NCBI RefSeq assembly: GCF_000276665.1
Contig: NW_004955434.1
Span: 22,394,926 to 22,458,925, forward strand
Length of the DNA stretch: 64,000 nucleotides
Direction of reading: 5' to 3'
Origin: Chinchilla lanigera
Taxonomy: Eukaryota; Chordata; Mammalia; Rodentia; Chinchillidae
Part shown: piece by piece, positions 23,580 through 34,950 of the stretch
Numbering within the stretch: position 1 is the stretch's first letter
How the letters are laid out: every line of letters begins with the position of its first letter
Notes under the pieces: generated by a model
The model's database searches: none
The model's input: the letters and a program-made list of their open reading frames with translations, nothing else
What the model was told of the DNA's origin: nothing
Made by a program: the position numbers and the translations under genes

Positions 23580-24825
23580 GACTATCTCAGCAAAACTGTT
23601 CAAGAAAAAAATATATCCTCAGGGATCTTCAGGAAAAAAATCAAATTATCTATAAGGGAGGGGGTAGAGGAAGGCTGCATTAGAATTGCAAATAATAACA
23701 TAAAATTTGGCCACTACAAAAGTGAATTTTCAAACAATTTACATAAAGTCAAGAATTTTATATCCAAAAGTTATAATCTTAATTTCAAATAACAGCTTAA
23801 TCAAAATGTCTTTTTAAAAAGGACACTTTTTAATGCTAAATGCTAGAATTGTCAATTAGCATATAATGTTCATGAATATCTATGTACCAAATAACACAGT
23901 AATTACTTTAATGCTGAGAGACTAACACATCACTCCCACACTGGTCTGTTATAGACAGATTAAGTGGACAAAAATACTAAACTCATCAAAGACCTAATAG
24001 ATATTTGGAAGATATAACATTATGACCCTCTAATAGAAAATATATGTTCTTCTCTCAAGTACACATGCAACACTAATAGAAACTGATCATGCATCAGTTT
24101 ATGCAAAAGCATCAGTGTTTCATCAAGCAGAAATATTACAAGTAATATTTCTGATTATAATTTTTAAAATATAATATTTGTGCATTGTGGGTGGGAATGT
24201 AAAATGGTGCAGTCACTATGGGAAACTATTTGGCGATTCCTCAAAAAGTTATAGAACTAGCAAATGATCCAGCAGTTCTGCACCTAAGAAGGTGTAGATA
24301 CAGATATATATGCCACTATGCAACTGAATATATATATATAAATTGAATGGAGGGACTTAAACAAATATTTGTGCACAGTGTCTCTAGCAGCATTATTTCC
24401 ATTAGCCAAAAGATAGAAATAACCACGTCCATCCACAGAAGGAGGGATAATTAAAATGTGTTGTATACATACGATGGAATATTACTTAGCCTTAAGAAAA
24501 GAATGAAGGGACCTTAAAAACATTATTCAAAGTGAAATAAGCCAGATATGAAGGGCAAACATTAAACTGCACTTAGATGAGGTATTTCTAGAGTGGATAA
24601 ATTCACAGAGACGGAAAGTAGACAGAAATTACCAGGGGCCGAAGGAGTTAGTATTTAATGGCTGCAGAGTTTATGTTGGGATGATAAACAGGTTTTGGTC
24701 ATAGATAGTGGTAATAGTTATGTAATACCATAAATGTGTTTCATTCTACTGGCCTGTATACTTTTAAAATGGCTAAAATGCTAAATATTGCTCTCTATAT
24801 ATTTACCCCAATTTCAAAAATAAAA
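23580..24825 (+). mobile_element. Old L1M with a large internal deletion
   Basis: Two separate parts of an L1 lie side by side. 23680-24160 follows the ORF1 end and the ORF2 endonuclease region (ATGTTCATGAATATCTATGT ACC, GACAGATTAAGTGGACAAAA ATAC, GAAAATATATGTTCTTCTCT C). From about 24175 the sequence jumps to the ORF2 end (GTGGGTGGGAATGTAAAATG GTGCAGTC, TGGAATATTACTTAGCCTTA AG) and the 3' UTR, ending in AAAATAAAAAAAG. The reverse-transcriptase region is missing, so it cannot be active. Confidence 0.8.
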
Positions 24826-24829
24826 AAAG

Positions 24830-24885
24830 AAATATTTGTAGAAAATAATATTTGTAGAAAAGAATATTTGTAGAAAATAATTACA
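24830..24885. repeat. Three tandem copies of an AATATTTGTAGAAAA(TA) unit
   Basis: The unit AATATTTGTAGAAAA recurs three times with small differences directly after the L1 A-rich tail, probably by slippage in the tail. Confidence 0.85.
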
Positions 24886-26259
24886 TAACTTGAAATACAA
24901 TGCAAGATACACTAGAAGTGCTCTCTGTGGCTTGAATTCAAAGAGTCTAGCATACACTTCTTTAAAGCAAGCAAACAAATAAACATTTAAAACCTATTTT
25001 AAGAGAGCAGATTCTCAGTTATAAAATTATAGCATTTATATGTTATTATTTTTAATGGTAATCTAACTGAACTGTTACTTTTCTAGGTTGAAAATAATTA
25101 CTTGCCTACCTTTATAATCTAAGACTTGTTACTATACACATAATTAAGTGGTGGAAGAATGAACTGACCAAACTAGGAATTTAAGGAACTTTTATGAGTT
25201 AGAGAAACTAAAGTCTGAGTCAGAGAAGAGTTTATGGAAGGGATGAGCCAAGCTAGGAAGGGCACGAGGGACGTGAAAGGGCAGAATAAAGGCACGCTGG
25301 AGGTGAAAGAGGCACTGAGAGCTTAGCTACCCACGGGACACAAGGCTGTTCCTTCTTACCCCAGAGGCCCTGCAGTTAGATTATTTTTTGGGCTTCTGGT
25401 GGTGTTTCTAGTATAGGATGTCATGAAGCTTGCATTTATCAAGTGACCAAGAAAGAATCTGAAAATTGAACAATGAATCTTTTCTTCTAATTCTTCTCCA
25501 AATGAGTCGTTTCTGAGTATAATTATACCTCCTGATTTAGTTAATTTTACTGGAAAAGGTCAAATGACTTATGTTTATAAAATTACAACTGTGATTTTAG
25601 TTAGATCAGTCAGGCAGTAAATCATAACCACAGAGAAACAATCAATAGCCTATAGATCAATCCTAAAATAACTGAAATTTCAAGTATAAAAAGAGAGGTT
25701 AATAAAGGTTTTAGACAGTAATGAAAACCTCTTTCAGGAACATAGTCATTAAAATACCTTCCTGTAATCTCCTCCACTAGAAATTAACCCTGGGAGGGTC
25801 CAGAAATGCAGTTTCTTGGGGACACAATATACTATCTTGCGGATGTGAAGTGCCAGCAGAGACGCTGATGAGCATGCATAAATTTTATTTCTGAGAATTC
25901 AGCCAGGGATATAAATGAGGACAGTAGAGGACATTGATGACTATGGGCCTTAAGTACACTTTATGTATAAATAATCACTTCCACGTTCATTTTTCCTTCA
26001 CTAGTTTAAGAAAAATAATGAGTCTTGGTCTATGATGTGTTGAAGCAGAAACAAAGACGTGTTAAAACTGCAAATGTGCAAGATGTAAAGTCTAAAAATT
26101 AGCCTACTAAGGATATACTTAGTAGGATAGGCTTTTAAATCTGGAGAAATATACATCAAATTTTCCACCTTATCTCAAGTGGAAGGTGGGTCGGAGGATG
26201 GAGATGTGGAGGAAATTAGGGAGAACTTTCTTAGCAGCTATTTTCCACATATATTTTAA
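24886..26259. other. Unassigned sequence with a short hairpin at 26103-26126
   Basis: No gene or named repeat supported. At 26103-26111 CCTACTAAG and at 26118-26126 CTTAGTAGG are perfect 9-bp inverted arms around GATATA. Confidence 0.5.
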
Positions 26260-26450
26260 TAAGAACAATGCTTATTAACACAGTGTACTAGACCCTCTTT
26301 GCAGAATGCTTTAGATGAAGTAATTTATGGAATCTTCATCTGCATCTTATGAAGTATGTATCATTTCCCCCATTTTACAAGTGAGGAAACTAAGGCCAAA
26401 ATTATACTTGCATCTGTGACTTTGTCACCAACCCCCAAGACGTTAGAGGT
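26260..26450 (-). mobile_element. MIR SINE (first piece)
   Basis: TCATTTCCCCCATTTTACAA GTGAGGAAACTAAGGCCAAA is the antisense MIR core. The flanks are weak. Confidence 0.8.
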
Positions 26451-26854
26451 TCTGGCTCAGGTAGAGCCCCCGTCTCCTGCAGCAGGACCTCTGACAGCAT
26501 TCACTCTCGCCGGCCCCACCCCGTGCTTTCCCTCCCGCTGGTCTCTCTGCAAAGGGAAGCTCACTGCAGACTAGGTCACTTCTACCTACTCAGCTCAGGA
26601 TTTCATGTTGTTTGTATACACACTTATTTCAGGATAGAAGTTGGTTTTATTGCCAGATTCTTCTTTAAACACGTTTTAACTTCCATATGAACAAACTGTC
26701 GAACCTAAATTTTTCATAAAATTAAATTTTTCTTAAGGTCAAATTTGTCTCCTGCAATGATGTGATGCCAGCCAAATAATTGAGATTATTTTAAAGTGTT
26801 TTGTTCAGATTCTTGTTTCATAATTAAAATATACATTCAGTGTAAAAAAAACAA
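26451..26854. other. Unassigned insert between two MIR pieces
   Basis: About 400 bp separate two reverse MIR fragments that fit one after the other in the MIR consensus. This may be an insertion into a single MIR, or two MIR copies. The insert has no named family. Confidence 0.3.
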
Positions 26855-26935
26855 GCTATACTACTTGCCCAAGGTCAAACATTAATGCTCAAAAATCCAG
26901 AATTAAAATCCAAGTAGAGTGGCTCTGCCGCGTTG
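26855..26935 (-). mobile_element. MIR SINE (second piece)
   Basis: CTTGCCCAAGGTCAAACATT AATG, then GAATTAAAATCCAAGTAGAG TGGCTCTG matches the continuation of antisense MIR ('cttgcccaaggtcacacagctag...'). Confidence 0.75.
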
Positions 26936-27180
26936 CCCCTTCAGCACGGACCCTCTGATACTCAGAAAAGAGGCAAAGTTAAAACTCATAAAAGATGGCA
27001 CCCCTTTAAGAACTATTACTATCTGGACCATACATACTTTAATCCTCCTCCACTCCATCCGGCAGCGGCTGTTGTGAGTGTAGGCCAGGGTGGGGTGGGA
27101 CGGTGGGGTTTAGGGAGCTTAACATCTAATCCAAGCTGGTCGAAGCACGATTGCCCTTCCTGATATCTTCAGCTAGACGC
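26936..27180. other. Unassigned sequence
   Basis: No supported feature. Confidence 0.4.
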
Positions 27181-27500
27181 AAAGAGGAGCGTCAGCCCCT
27201 GCTGGGTGGTGGCAGCCTGGACTGTGAGCTGAGGAAGTGCTAGAGCAGCCATGCTGTCCACCTTGTATTCAACATACAGTGAAATACCAGTCAGCAAGCA
27301 GAGAGAAGAGCCGGAGCGAGCGAACTTCAGCCACGGTGGTGTCGGTCTCCAGCCGCACTGTTCCCAAGGCCGGGCTGGGAGCCGGCCCAGCCGCAGCTCG
27401 GCTGCTCCACCCCGTGCGCTCTTTGACCTCAGGTTTCACTATTCATCCGCCCTCACCAGTTTGATTTGGTTCTTTGCGGCGGCAACAGCAGCGCACTCAC
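27180..27500. other. Locally CpG-rich stretch, function unknown
   Basis: CpG dinucleotides are clearly denser here than in the flanks (for example GGAGCGAGCGAAC at 27312, CCAAGGCCGGGCTGGGAGCC GG at 27365, TTTGCGGCGGCAACAGCAGC GC at 27473). Two overlapping frames of 75 and 84 codons lie inside with no domain. It may be a small CpG island or a decayed one. I see no splice donor paired with a good start. Confidence 0.4.
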
Positions 27501-27911
27501 GTTAATCAAGGGAAAGGGAGCCAAGCTGACATTCTGTTTAAGGGCCCAGAATCTCACCTTTGGATGCTAAATGGATTCCATGCAATATGTTCAAGAACAA
27601 AGAAAAGAGTTTATTTACTTTAAAGAAATGAATCTATTTTAAAAGGTCACTAATTCATAGAAACATCTATCATGAACCATTAATATTATTATTTTGACCA
27701 TATATTTCATAACAAGTATTACATTAATTGATGTTTATTTTTACTCATTGCTGTGAACTGTTTTTCTTTTACTTATTATTATTATTCATAATATAGGCCA
27801 TTTGCTAAATATATATGTGTGAACTTAAACTTTATATTTTTCAAAATAAACAGAGACTTCATCAGAGCAGAATTCATGTCTTCAAATTTTGAAATGGTTA
27901 CCAAAAGCTAT
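27501..27911. other. Unassigned AT-rich sequence
   Basis: No supported feature. Confidence 0.45.
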
Positions 27912-27916
27912 CTTAC

Positions 27917-28269
27917 TGCCGGGCTCCAGCCTATACAAAATTTTGCCAAGCCATCACGAGGGCAAACCAGCGTGGCGTCAGGGCCCAAACCAGCGTGTCG
28001 CTCAAAAACTAACTCCCGCCTCCCTCTTTCCCCCCAACTTCCTGTTTCCCTTGCGCTCACATGCAGGACACTCCTCCAATCAGCGTTCGTTACATCACTC
28101 TGACCACCCATGTAAACTCCGCCCCCAGCCCAGCCCAATAAATTCTTTGTCTCCCCGCCTCCTCTTTCAGAGGGTCCTCTGCGTTCTCCTGCAGCTTTCC
28201 CTTGCCACAATAAAGGCTCTTTTTACTTATATTTTTCTTTTTCTCATTTGCTCCAAGAAAAACCTTACA
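27917..28269 (+). mobile_element. Solo retroviral LTR, 353 bp, with 5-bp target duplication
   Basis: Begins TGCCGGGCTCCAGCC and ends AACCTTACA. CTTAC flanks it on both sides (27912-27916 and 28270-28274). Internal signals are in LTR order: a CCAATCAGC CCAAT box at 28075, CCCAATAAATT TATA-like at 28134, and CAATAAAGGCTC as the polyadenylation signal at 28207. No viral genes are attached, so it is a solo LTR left by LTR-LTR recombination. The longest open frame across it (27889-28530) simply runs through the LTR and is not a gene. Family unknown. A 5-bp duplication is usual for ERVL and some others, while ERVK usually has 6. Confidence 0.85.
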
Positions 28270-28274
28270 CTTAC

Positions 28275-28679
28275 TTCCATATTTACTTTGTCTTTTTACC
28301 TGCTCACCATCTCTAGAAGGAAATATTCATTTCCTTTCTGTAAAGTATTTCTCCCCTCAGAGCAACCTCATTTTCTCTGTTACAACAGAAGAATCCCTGC
28401 TCTACAGGCTCAGGTCAGAATGGTCAGCCAGGCACAATGCCTTTTTTTCCAGGTAGTGATGTGCACAGGCTGTGTAATCTGGCCAAGTCTTGAGAGGAAG
28501 TGGGTGGTACGTTTGGAACCTCAAAACTAAGATGTAAACTGGGGAACCAAATTCTATTCTTCAGTAGCTTCAAATCTTAAGTCGATCCTTTATGCTACAG
28601 GTGAATAGTAAGTTAGATTCTAAAATACTAATAATTAGGTCAAATAGATTCTAAAACCTGAAGAAAATATTCAAAACAA
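28275..28679. other. Unassigned sequence
   Basis: No supported feature. Confidence 0.4.
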
Positions 28680-28890
28680 AAAAGTAGCATTTATTGAGTA
28701 ACTGCCATATGAGTATACCCATTTTCACTATTGTATAAACATTCAAAATAATCTTGAAGGTGAGAAATAAACATCTCTGTTGGCTGGGGAAACTGAGTCA
28801 CTGAGCAATTACATAAATTGCACAAGGAGCCACAGTAATGAGAGTCAGGATCCAAACCCCTGCCTGTGTGCTTCCAGTGTCTGCACCTTT
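28680..28890 (-). mobile_element. MIR SINE
   Basis: Antisense MIR in order: AGCATTTATTGAGTAACTGC, then GGCTGGGGAAACTGAGTCAC TGAG, then AATTGCACAAGGAGCCACAG, GTCAGGATCCAAACCCCTGC. Confidence 0.85.
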
Positions 28891-29884
28891 TCCATGATGT
28901 GCATTATATTTACCCAAGCCGATATTCTACTTCATCCACCCCAAGCCAACAATTCAATTTCATCCACTCTAAGTAAATTACTCTACCAGCCTGAATGGAT
29001 AAGCTTGTGCTTATCCCTTTAATATATGTGTAAATATTTCAAGTACAGGTAAAAGGAATTGAACTGCTCAAGGTGAAACCAGCTCCATAGTACTGACAAA
29101 CAAAATCACACTGGTTTTCCTAACCTGATTTTGGAAAGAAAAACTGCTTCTACAAAGACAGGAAGTCATTGTGAGGTCCTTTCACCCATCAGCTGCAACT
29201 GTCCTTTGCACCTCCTGTCCTTGGGTGCTAGACTGCTGTCTGAGTCCCCTATGAAGCCTGCAAAGGACTTTATTATTCCCAGCTGGGAGTTAAGGCTGCT
29301 GAAAAGCACATTGTCGCCACAGCTTGCTCCCTCCACATGTCAACATATTCTGAAAGCTAGTGACATCTGATTTTAGCTTTTGCTGCCTTCTGTTCCTCCG
29401 ACTTTGACAGATTTTAATGAGACAAATGCTAACTGTGGGTTTCCTCCTTCCATCTTCCCCACCTCACCTCTCAGGAGCACACTCCCTCTCCGCTGCCATC
29501 CTTTGCAAAATGGCAAACTCCACATTAGAAGCTGCTGATGAAGAGTAGAAGATATCCAGATTAGCAGAGCTTCCCCAGCCTGTGTCACATCAACTCTGCC
29601 TGTACCTTTTCAGTATGGGTAACAAGGTTTGCTCTTGACACTTGGAGACATGGACATTGAATCATTCGTGACAGAGAGACAGTTGATAGTTCCAGGACCC
29701 TTTTATGTGATGTGAGCACCAGGAGAAAGGTCAGGCACAGATGAGTTCTCCAGCAAGAGGATAACGCTCTGGGCTTCTAAAGCAAGCTCAGGCAAGCCAG
29801 CAGGTGTGTTCTCAAACCAAACACCTAGAAAGATGCTCAGTGTAACACGACTCACTGAGCACCACACTACTATGACACCTGAAG
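28891..29884. other. Unassigned sequence
   Basis: No supported feature. Confidence 0.4.
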
Positions 29885-29995
29885 CTTTGAGGTTAGACAG
29901 ACCTGTTCCAAAATGACATTTCTATCACTTACGGAGTTTCCTTCAATGAGTTACAGAAAGTCCCTTTCATACAGCAGGCCTTCAGCTAGGTGAAG
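29885..29995 (+). mobile_element. MIR SINE fragment
   Basis: TTTGAGGTTAGACAGACCTG TTCCAAAATGACATTTCTAT CACTTACGGAGTTTCC follows MIR ('tcagacagacctgggttcaaatcc...cacttactagctg'). Confidence 0.55.
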
Positions 29996-30527
29996 AGAAT
30001 GGATTGTGATTACCCCTACTCTTCTATGTCCCACCAAATTTTCTAATATCTCAATTTAGAGGCTCAAGTTTGAGGGACAGTTTGAAGAGGAGATAATTGA
30101 AATCCTGAGTAGGTAGAAAAATCTTGAATCCCAGGACATTTGTGTCTGGCTTGCCTTGAAAGTGACCATTCAGAGATTTGCTGTTGGTAGAGTGTGGTCA
30201 AATATTTTTAGGACAATGGTTCAGAGGTAGTGCAACCCATTTGCTACATCCTGAGCAGAGTACACCAGCTATGGAGAAGTCACACGTGCTCCCATATGAG
30301 GGAAAGAGAATGAAGCAAGTGGCTTTGTATACATACCAGAAGGCCCAGAACAGGAGGTCATCCCAACAGAAGACTGTCATAGGATTTTCAATCAGCACAT
30401 GCTGGTCCATGCTCAGCAGCCAGATGGACCCATTTTGTCACCAACAGAGATACAGAGACTGCTGAGCCCTCCTCCTGGGGTCATGATGTTGTTTCTGAAG
30501 CTTCCCTCTGTGCATGGATGTCCTGTA

Positions 30528-30640
30528 AAACAAACAAACAAACAAAAAACAATAAAAAAAAAAAAAACAGAGGAAAAGAAGAAAGAGGAAAAAAAAAAAA
30601 AAACAGAGGAAAAGAAGAAAGAGGAAAGATCCTGAAAGTG
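30528..30640. repeat. A-rich tract containing a 36-bp tandem duplication
   Basis: After an (AAAC)n-like run, the unit poly-A + CAGAGGAAAAGAAGAAAGAG G is present twice, with CAGAGG at 30568 and 30604 (period 36). It encodes a Lys/Glu-rich frame on one strand and a Phe/Ser-rich one on the other, both artefacts of composition. Confidence 0.9.
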
Positions 30641-30739
30641 AAAAGAGACAGCGAGAGGCAAAGAATAACACTTAAATTCACTAGGAAAAAATCAGCTCAT
30701 GAAATTAGATGGGCTAGATGGTGTTCATACGCACCATGA

Positions 30740-31260
30740 GGCTATCTCTATCAGTACAGATTCCGGCCACATTAAAGGATAAAAAAGCATGAAATCCTGT
30801 CATTTGTGGCAACACGGATAGAACTGAAGGGCACTGGGTTAGGTGAAAGAAGTCTGAAACAGAAGGATAAATAACACATGTCCCAACTTACATGTGAAAG
30901 CTAAAACTTTGGTAGAATGGTGGTCACCAGAGCTCGGGAAGGGTGTGGAGGAGGGAGAGGTGGAAACAGGATGGCTAACGGGTACAGGTTGGATAAAGGA
31001 GCAATTTATAATGTTCTATGACGCCACAAGATAGCTGCTGTTAACAACAGCTAACTGCATATTTCAAAAAAGCTGGCACATAGAAAACCAGCACGAAGAA
31101 ATGACATATTCATTTTGCGATGGATGCTAATAATCAGTTATCCTGATCTGATACCGCACTTCGTATCCATGTATTGAAACGTTGGCCTGTACTCCATAAA
31201 TATGTATAATTGCTATGTGCCAATTAAAATAAAATGTATTGAAATAGTAATAATAATAAA
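30740..31260 (+). mobile_element. L1 3' end (ORF2 end plus 3' UTR)
   Basis: Starts in the ORF2 end (GCATGAAATCCTGTCATTTG TGGCAACACGGATAGAACTG) and continues through ATGGTGGTCACCAGAGCTCG GGAAGG to a 3' end with TACCGCACTTCGTATCCATG, CCATAAATATGTATAATTGC TATGTGCCAATTAAAATAAA A. This is the typical end of mid-age mammalian L1, 5'-truncated. Confidence 0.85.
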
Positions 31261-31319
31261 GATTTTAGTCATTTCCAGGATGCGAAATCAACATATGGAG
31301 AAATGTGGTATAGGAAAGA

Positions 31320-31540
31320 ACTCTAGGCCGTGGACTCAGAAAAATTCTCTTTAAATTCTACAATTTACTAGGAAGATTATATAAATTTCTGAATTTTTCT
31401 AAGATTTCCAAGTTTTTTATTTTAAGTAAAAATAAAGGTCAAATTCAATAATATCTAGCTCAGAGAACTGGTATGAAGATATGAGAATCAATTGAAGTCA
31501 CATATGTGGTCAATATTAATCACTATGCAGATATTGGTTA
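31320..31540 (+). mobile_element. MIR SINE (decayed)
   Basis: GTGGACTCAGAAAAATTCTC, CTCAGAGAACTGGTATGAAG ATATGAGAATC echo the MIR layout, but the match is weak. Confidence 0.4.
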
Positions 31541-31908
31541 TTATTTCTTGATATATGGATGGATTTTACTTAAATCTCATTATTTTAAAAAGGAATGGTG
31601 GGTTTGGAATACATCTTTGCTGTAAATCCATACTGATTTCCAGTGATCATCATTTAACTCTCCAAGTATTTATAAATCATTTATTCTTTAAATTCATTCA
31701 AAAATGCTGCCAAGGGTCATTCCAGAAATCGGTTGTCTTTCCTGTTTTTCCTGGAAGCAAGGTTCTTCCGTCACCTCTGCAGGTCTCCATGAGTGCATGG
31801 AAATTGTTGGCACGCTTCCATGATCACATTCACTGCTCCTTACGCTTCTGGAGACCTTAGTAATCAGAGCCTAGAGATTTGAACATAATGATCACCATTC
31901 TGTTGTCT

Positions 31909-32253
31909 TCAGCTAATCTGCTCTCCTTTTCCTACAACAAGAGAAGCACATGAGCTTCCCAGGCACAATGATTTATTCGCTCCTCTCCAATATGAACATA
32001 AGCTGTTCCTTAGTACAGAAGAGAGGACAAATGACAAGTTAGGAGCTCTGCTTCTCTTAGTTTTCTTGTAACAACACAAGGCCGCCACACGTGAGCTCCT
32101 TCGCTGTGTCGCAGACTTGCCCTGAATTAGCTTCCGCTTGTGTGGGGCTCGGGCCATTGTGCCACTGACAGTCTTCTTGGGAGTGGTGCTCTTCTTTGGC
32201 AGCAGCTGGTTTGGGTCATAAGCTCCTCCTGCTGCCTTTAGGATGTGTTTATG
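31909..32253 (-). pseudogene. Unidentified basic open stretch, possible retrocopy remnant
   Basis: Open for 114 codons between an in-frame TGA at 32254-32256 and its stop. The only ATG sits at 32157, part-way in. The part before the ATG includes AYDPNQLLPKKSTTPKKTV and the part after it MARAPHKRKLIQ, so the N-terminal half is rich in Lys and Arg. I do not recognise the protein. The absence of an ATG at the start of the open stretch, with codon-like composition on both sides of the internal ATG, suggests a broken copy of a basic protein. It may also be chance. No poly-A tail was seen on its 3' side. Confidence 0.3.
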
Positions 32254-32256
32254 TCA

Positions 32257-33410
32257 AATAGAAATTATCTTCAGAGAGATCTCATGCAGAAAATTCCTTG
32301 GCAGTTGAGAGAGACAGAGTGCTCCAGGTAGCAAACTGGAGCCCACACTGAGTAGGATACTGCCTGACTGGGCGGCAGGCAGCAGACCACGCTGGACCTG
32401 GTTGGTGTGGGCAGGGAAGTTGGAAGTGCTTGCAGCACCCCTGCCACCCTGCTCTGCTGGGCACATGAAGAAGCTTGGTAGAAAAGAAATGGATTTATTT
32501 TAGTGTATAAGATTAAAGCAGAAAAGGAAAGAAAGTAATAACTCAAATCTTAACAATGAACAATCTCAATCTTCTTGTCTGGATATTCTAAGATCTCTTT
32601 AATGAGGCAAGTGTTTCTCTTAAGGTTGTTTTACAAAGAGTGTAATAATTCAATTCTCTTTCTATGAAGATAAAACAGGAAATTTTTTTTAAATGCCGTG
32701 TTTAAAAAGTTACCTTCTCCTCACAGAGAATACAATGTTGGGTTGAACAGAAAATCCAGGTTCACCTGAGTAACTCATAGCTGGTGTGGGGAAAGAAACT
32801 CACCCTCATTGGAGCATTTTGTGATCAGGCTGATGGTAAGTGAAAGGACGAGGGATAGAGAAGACTAAGTATGATATCTGATTCATGGCCTCAAGTAGCA
32901 TTTGGCACAACTGGAAAGAGACCAGTGCTAATATAAATGTCACCTTTTGCATCAATGATCATAGACATAAGGAAGTTGTTCAGAAACGCTGAGGTGTGCC
33001 TGGACTGAAACACTGTATCCCAAGAATTCTCCACAGGAACATCAGGAATGCTGCTCGTGGAAGCTATTGAAGGCACTGAGAAAGTGGTAGAAAAGTGACC
33101 TGTTTAATTTTGAATAACTGCTGCTTTCCAGTATCTTTCACAACAGAAGCTCTTGTTCATGGGATACCCTTAACATGTAGCAGACCTGCCTTACCTCAGA
33201 GATAATATGAGCAGAAACAGACTCGTAAAGATCATGCATTTGCTCTGGGTCTTTAAGAATGCATGACTTGGAGGATGCTTCCAAAGGTGAAGAGAATCTA
33301 TTGTGGTGAAACCACAGACTGAAAACATATCTAGGGTCAACATGGGCCTGTGAGCTAGAGGCGGGCATGAAAGAGCAAGAGAAAGAGTCAAATGGCCTCA
33401 GTGTAAGGAC
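32257..33410. other. Unassigned sequence
   Basis: Minus frames at 32891-33076 and 33138-33368 look slightly protein-like but are unrelated to anything I know and are separated by stops. They may be further parts of the same unknown remnant as 31909-32253. Confidence 0.3.
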
Positions 33411-33414
33411 AAGA

Positions 33415-33475
33415 GTGTAAGACAGTGGTTTTCAGAACGCAAGCTTAGGAATACTTGCATCAGTGGGTGCTATTA
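33415..33475 (+). mobile_element. MER5-like hAT-Charlie fragment
   Basis: AGACAGTGGTTTTCAGAACG CAAG resembles the MER5 end 'cagtggttctcaaa'. Only the end is kept. Confidence 0.5.
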
Positions 33476-33479
33476 GAGA

Positions 33480-34195
33480 TGATTCAGCCAATCACACGAG
33501 AAAGCTGCCCATCAAAGGAAACAGCAACAAAGTGATGCAGAGGAACATGACCGCAGAGTGAAAGAAAATGTTTGCAGGCCATACATCTGACAAGGGGCTA
33601 ACATACAAGTTATATAATTTAAATGACCAAAAGCAAGAAAAAATTAACCATATTTTTAAATGGAATGGACAAAAGATTTGGATATATATTTCTTGACTTA
33701 CAGTTCTATATTTTTCTTAGTATGGTACATATTTGCAGTTTCTCTTATATGGATATATACATTTTTCAAAATAGAACATACTAATGATCAATAGGTACAT
33801 GAAAAATCCGTAACATCAAAAATGACCAGCAAAAAACCGCAATGAGGTTCACTTCACATGCATCAAAATGACTATTATCGAAATAGACAAGAGATCTGTT
33901 GTCAAGGATGTGAGACAATGGGACACTTGCACAAAGTTGGTGGGACTGTAAACTAGGGCAGCCATTAGGGGAAACAGTGTGAAGGTTCCTCCAAAAAGCA
34001 AAAACGGAACCACCACAAGATCCAGCAATTCCATTACTGAACATACACCCCAAGGAAATGAAATCAGCACATCCAAGAGTCACGTGCACTCCTGTGCTCC
34101 TTGCAGCTTTATTCACAATAGCCAAGACAGGGAATGGACCTAAGTGTTTGTTGACGGATGAATGGATAAAGAAAATATGATATAAATCACAAGTA
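33480..34195 (+). mobile_element. L1 ORF2 3' region (5'-truncated)
   Basis: Follows the sense strand: GCCCATCAAAGGAAACAGCA ACAAAGTG, CATCTGACAAGGGGCTAACA TAC, TCCAGCAATTCCATTACTGA, TTTATTCACAATAGCCAAGA CAGG, TGGATAAAGAAAATATGATA. The order and words match the L1 ORF2 C-terminal segment. No open frame is intact. Confidence 0.85.
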
Positions 34196-34359
34196 CATTT
34201 GTGACATGGCCTGAAGCCACCTGGACTGCCAACCTCAGTTTCCCAAACTCTATACCTGCATTTTCTCCTATTGACTACTCTTATGGACCTTATCCTGTGC
34301 TATCTACTTATGTGAACTAAACTCTCCTTTTGCTATTGGTCCAGGTGGTTCTGTAAAGT

Positions 34360-34545
34360 CAGCTTTAGAACCAGTCCTGAGTTCAAGTCCTAGATTCTAC
34401 AATTCTCAACCGCATGACCTTGGGAAATGAAAGTACCTCTCTGAGACTTAGTGTTCTTACCTGGGGTGAGTGGGGGAGGGTGGACAATGCCTAGCTCATA
34501 ATATCACACAAGATTAAATATAATGATAGAATATTTATTCAAGAA
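34360..34545 (+). mobile_element. MIR SINE
   Basis: TCCTGAGTTCAAGTCCTAGA, CCGCATGACCTTGGGAAATG AAAGTACCTCTCTGAGACTT AGTG, then a short GATTAAATATAATGATAG end. Confidence 0.8.
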
Positions 34546-34589
34546 TAATTATTTTTATTCACTTTGCATGACTTTGCGAGGACTACCAC

Positions 34590-34950
34590 CACCAGCAAGA
34601 CTACAGTTTTCTTTTGGCAACTACATCCCAAGTCTGTCTCTATGACTCTGCCTGCATTTTCTCCCTTCCCTCATCCCCCACTGCACACTCCGTGGAATCA
34701 ACAACCCAACTTCCCAGCACCCACTGTCCTGACGCTGTATGCTGAGGCATGTTTATATTCTTGCTGTTCTAGATCTTCCCTCTCTCCACCCCTTGCATGG
34801 GCTACTGTCTCTCCCTGCGTTCTTTCTCCTCAGTCCCTTGCCTGGAACACTTTCACACAAGCTTGAAGACCATCCAGTGGTCCTTTCCTTTAGGAATCAT
34901 TCCCTCTCCTTCTCCCAACCACAGCAAGAAATGCATGTGAAGTTTTGGTA
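34590..34950 (+). mobile_element. L2 LINE 3' fragment
   Basis: CAGTCCCTTGCCTGGAACAC, TTCCTTTAGGAATCATTCCC TCTCC match the C/T-rich L2 region ('...ttgcctggaatgct...ccttccctgacc'). The protein part is gone. Confidence 0.7.

Noticed and set aside
27889..28530. Open frame of 213 codons on the plus strand
   Set aside because: It runs straight through the solo LTR at 27917-28269, including its CCAAT, TATA-like and poly-A signals, and has no domain.
30399..30681. Several Lys/Glu- or Phe/Ser-rich frames on both strands
   Set aside because: Composition artefact of the A-rich tract and its 36-bp duplication.
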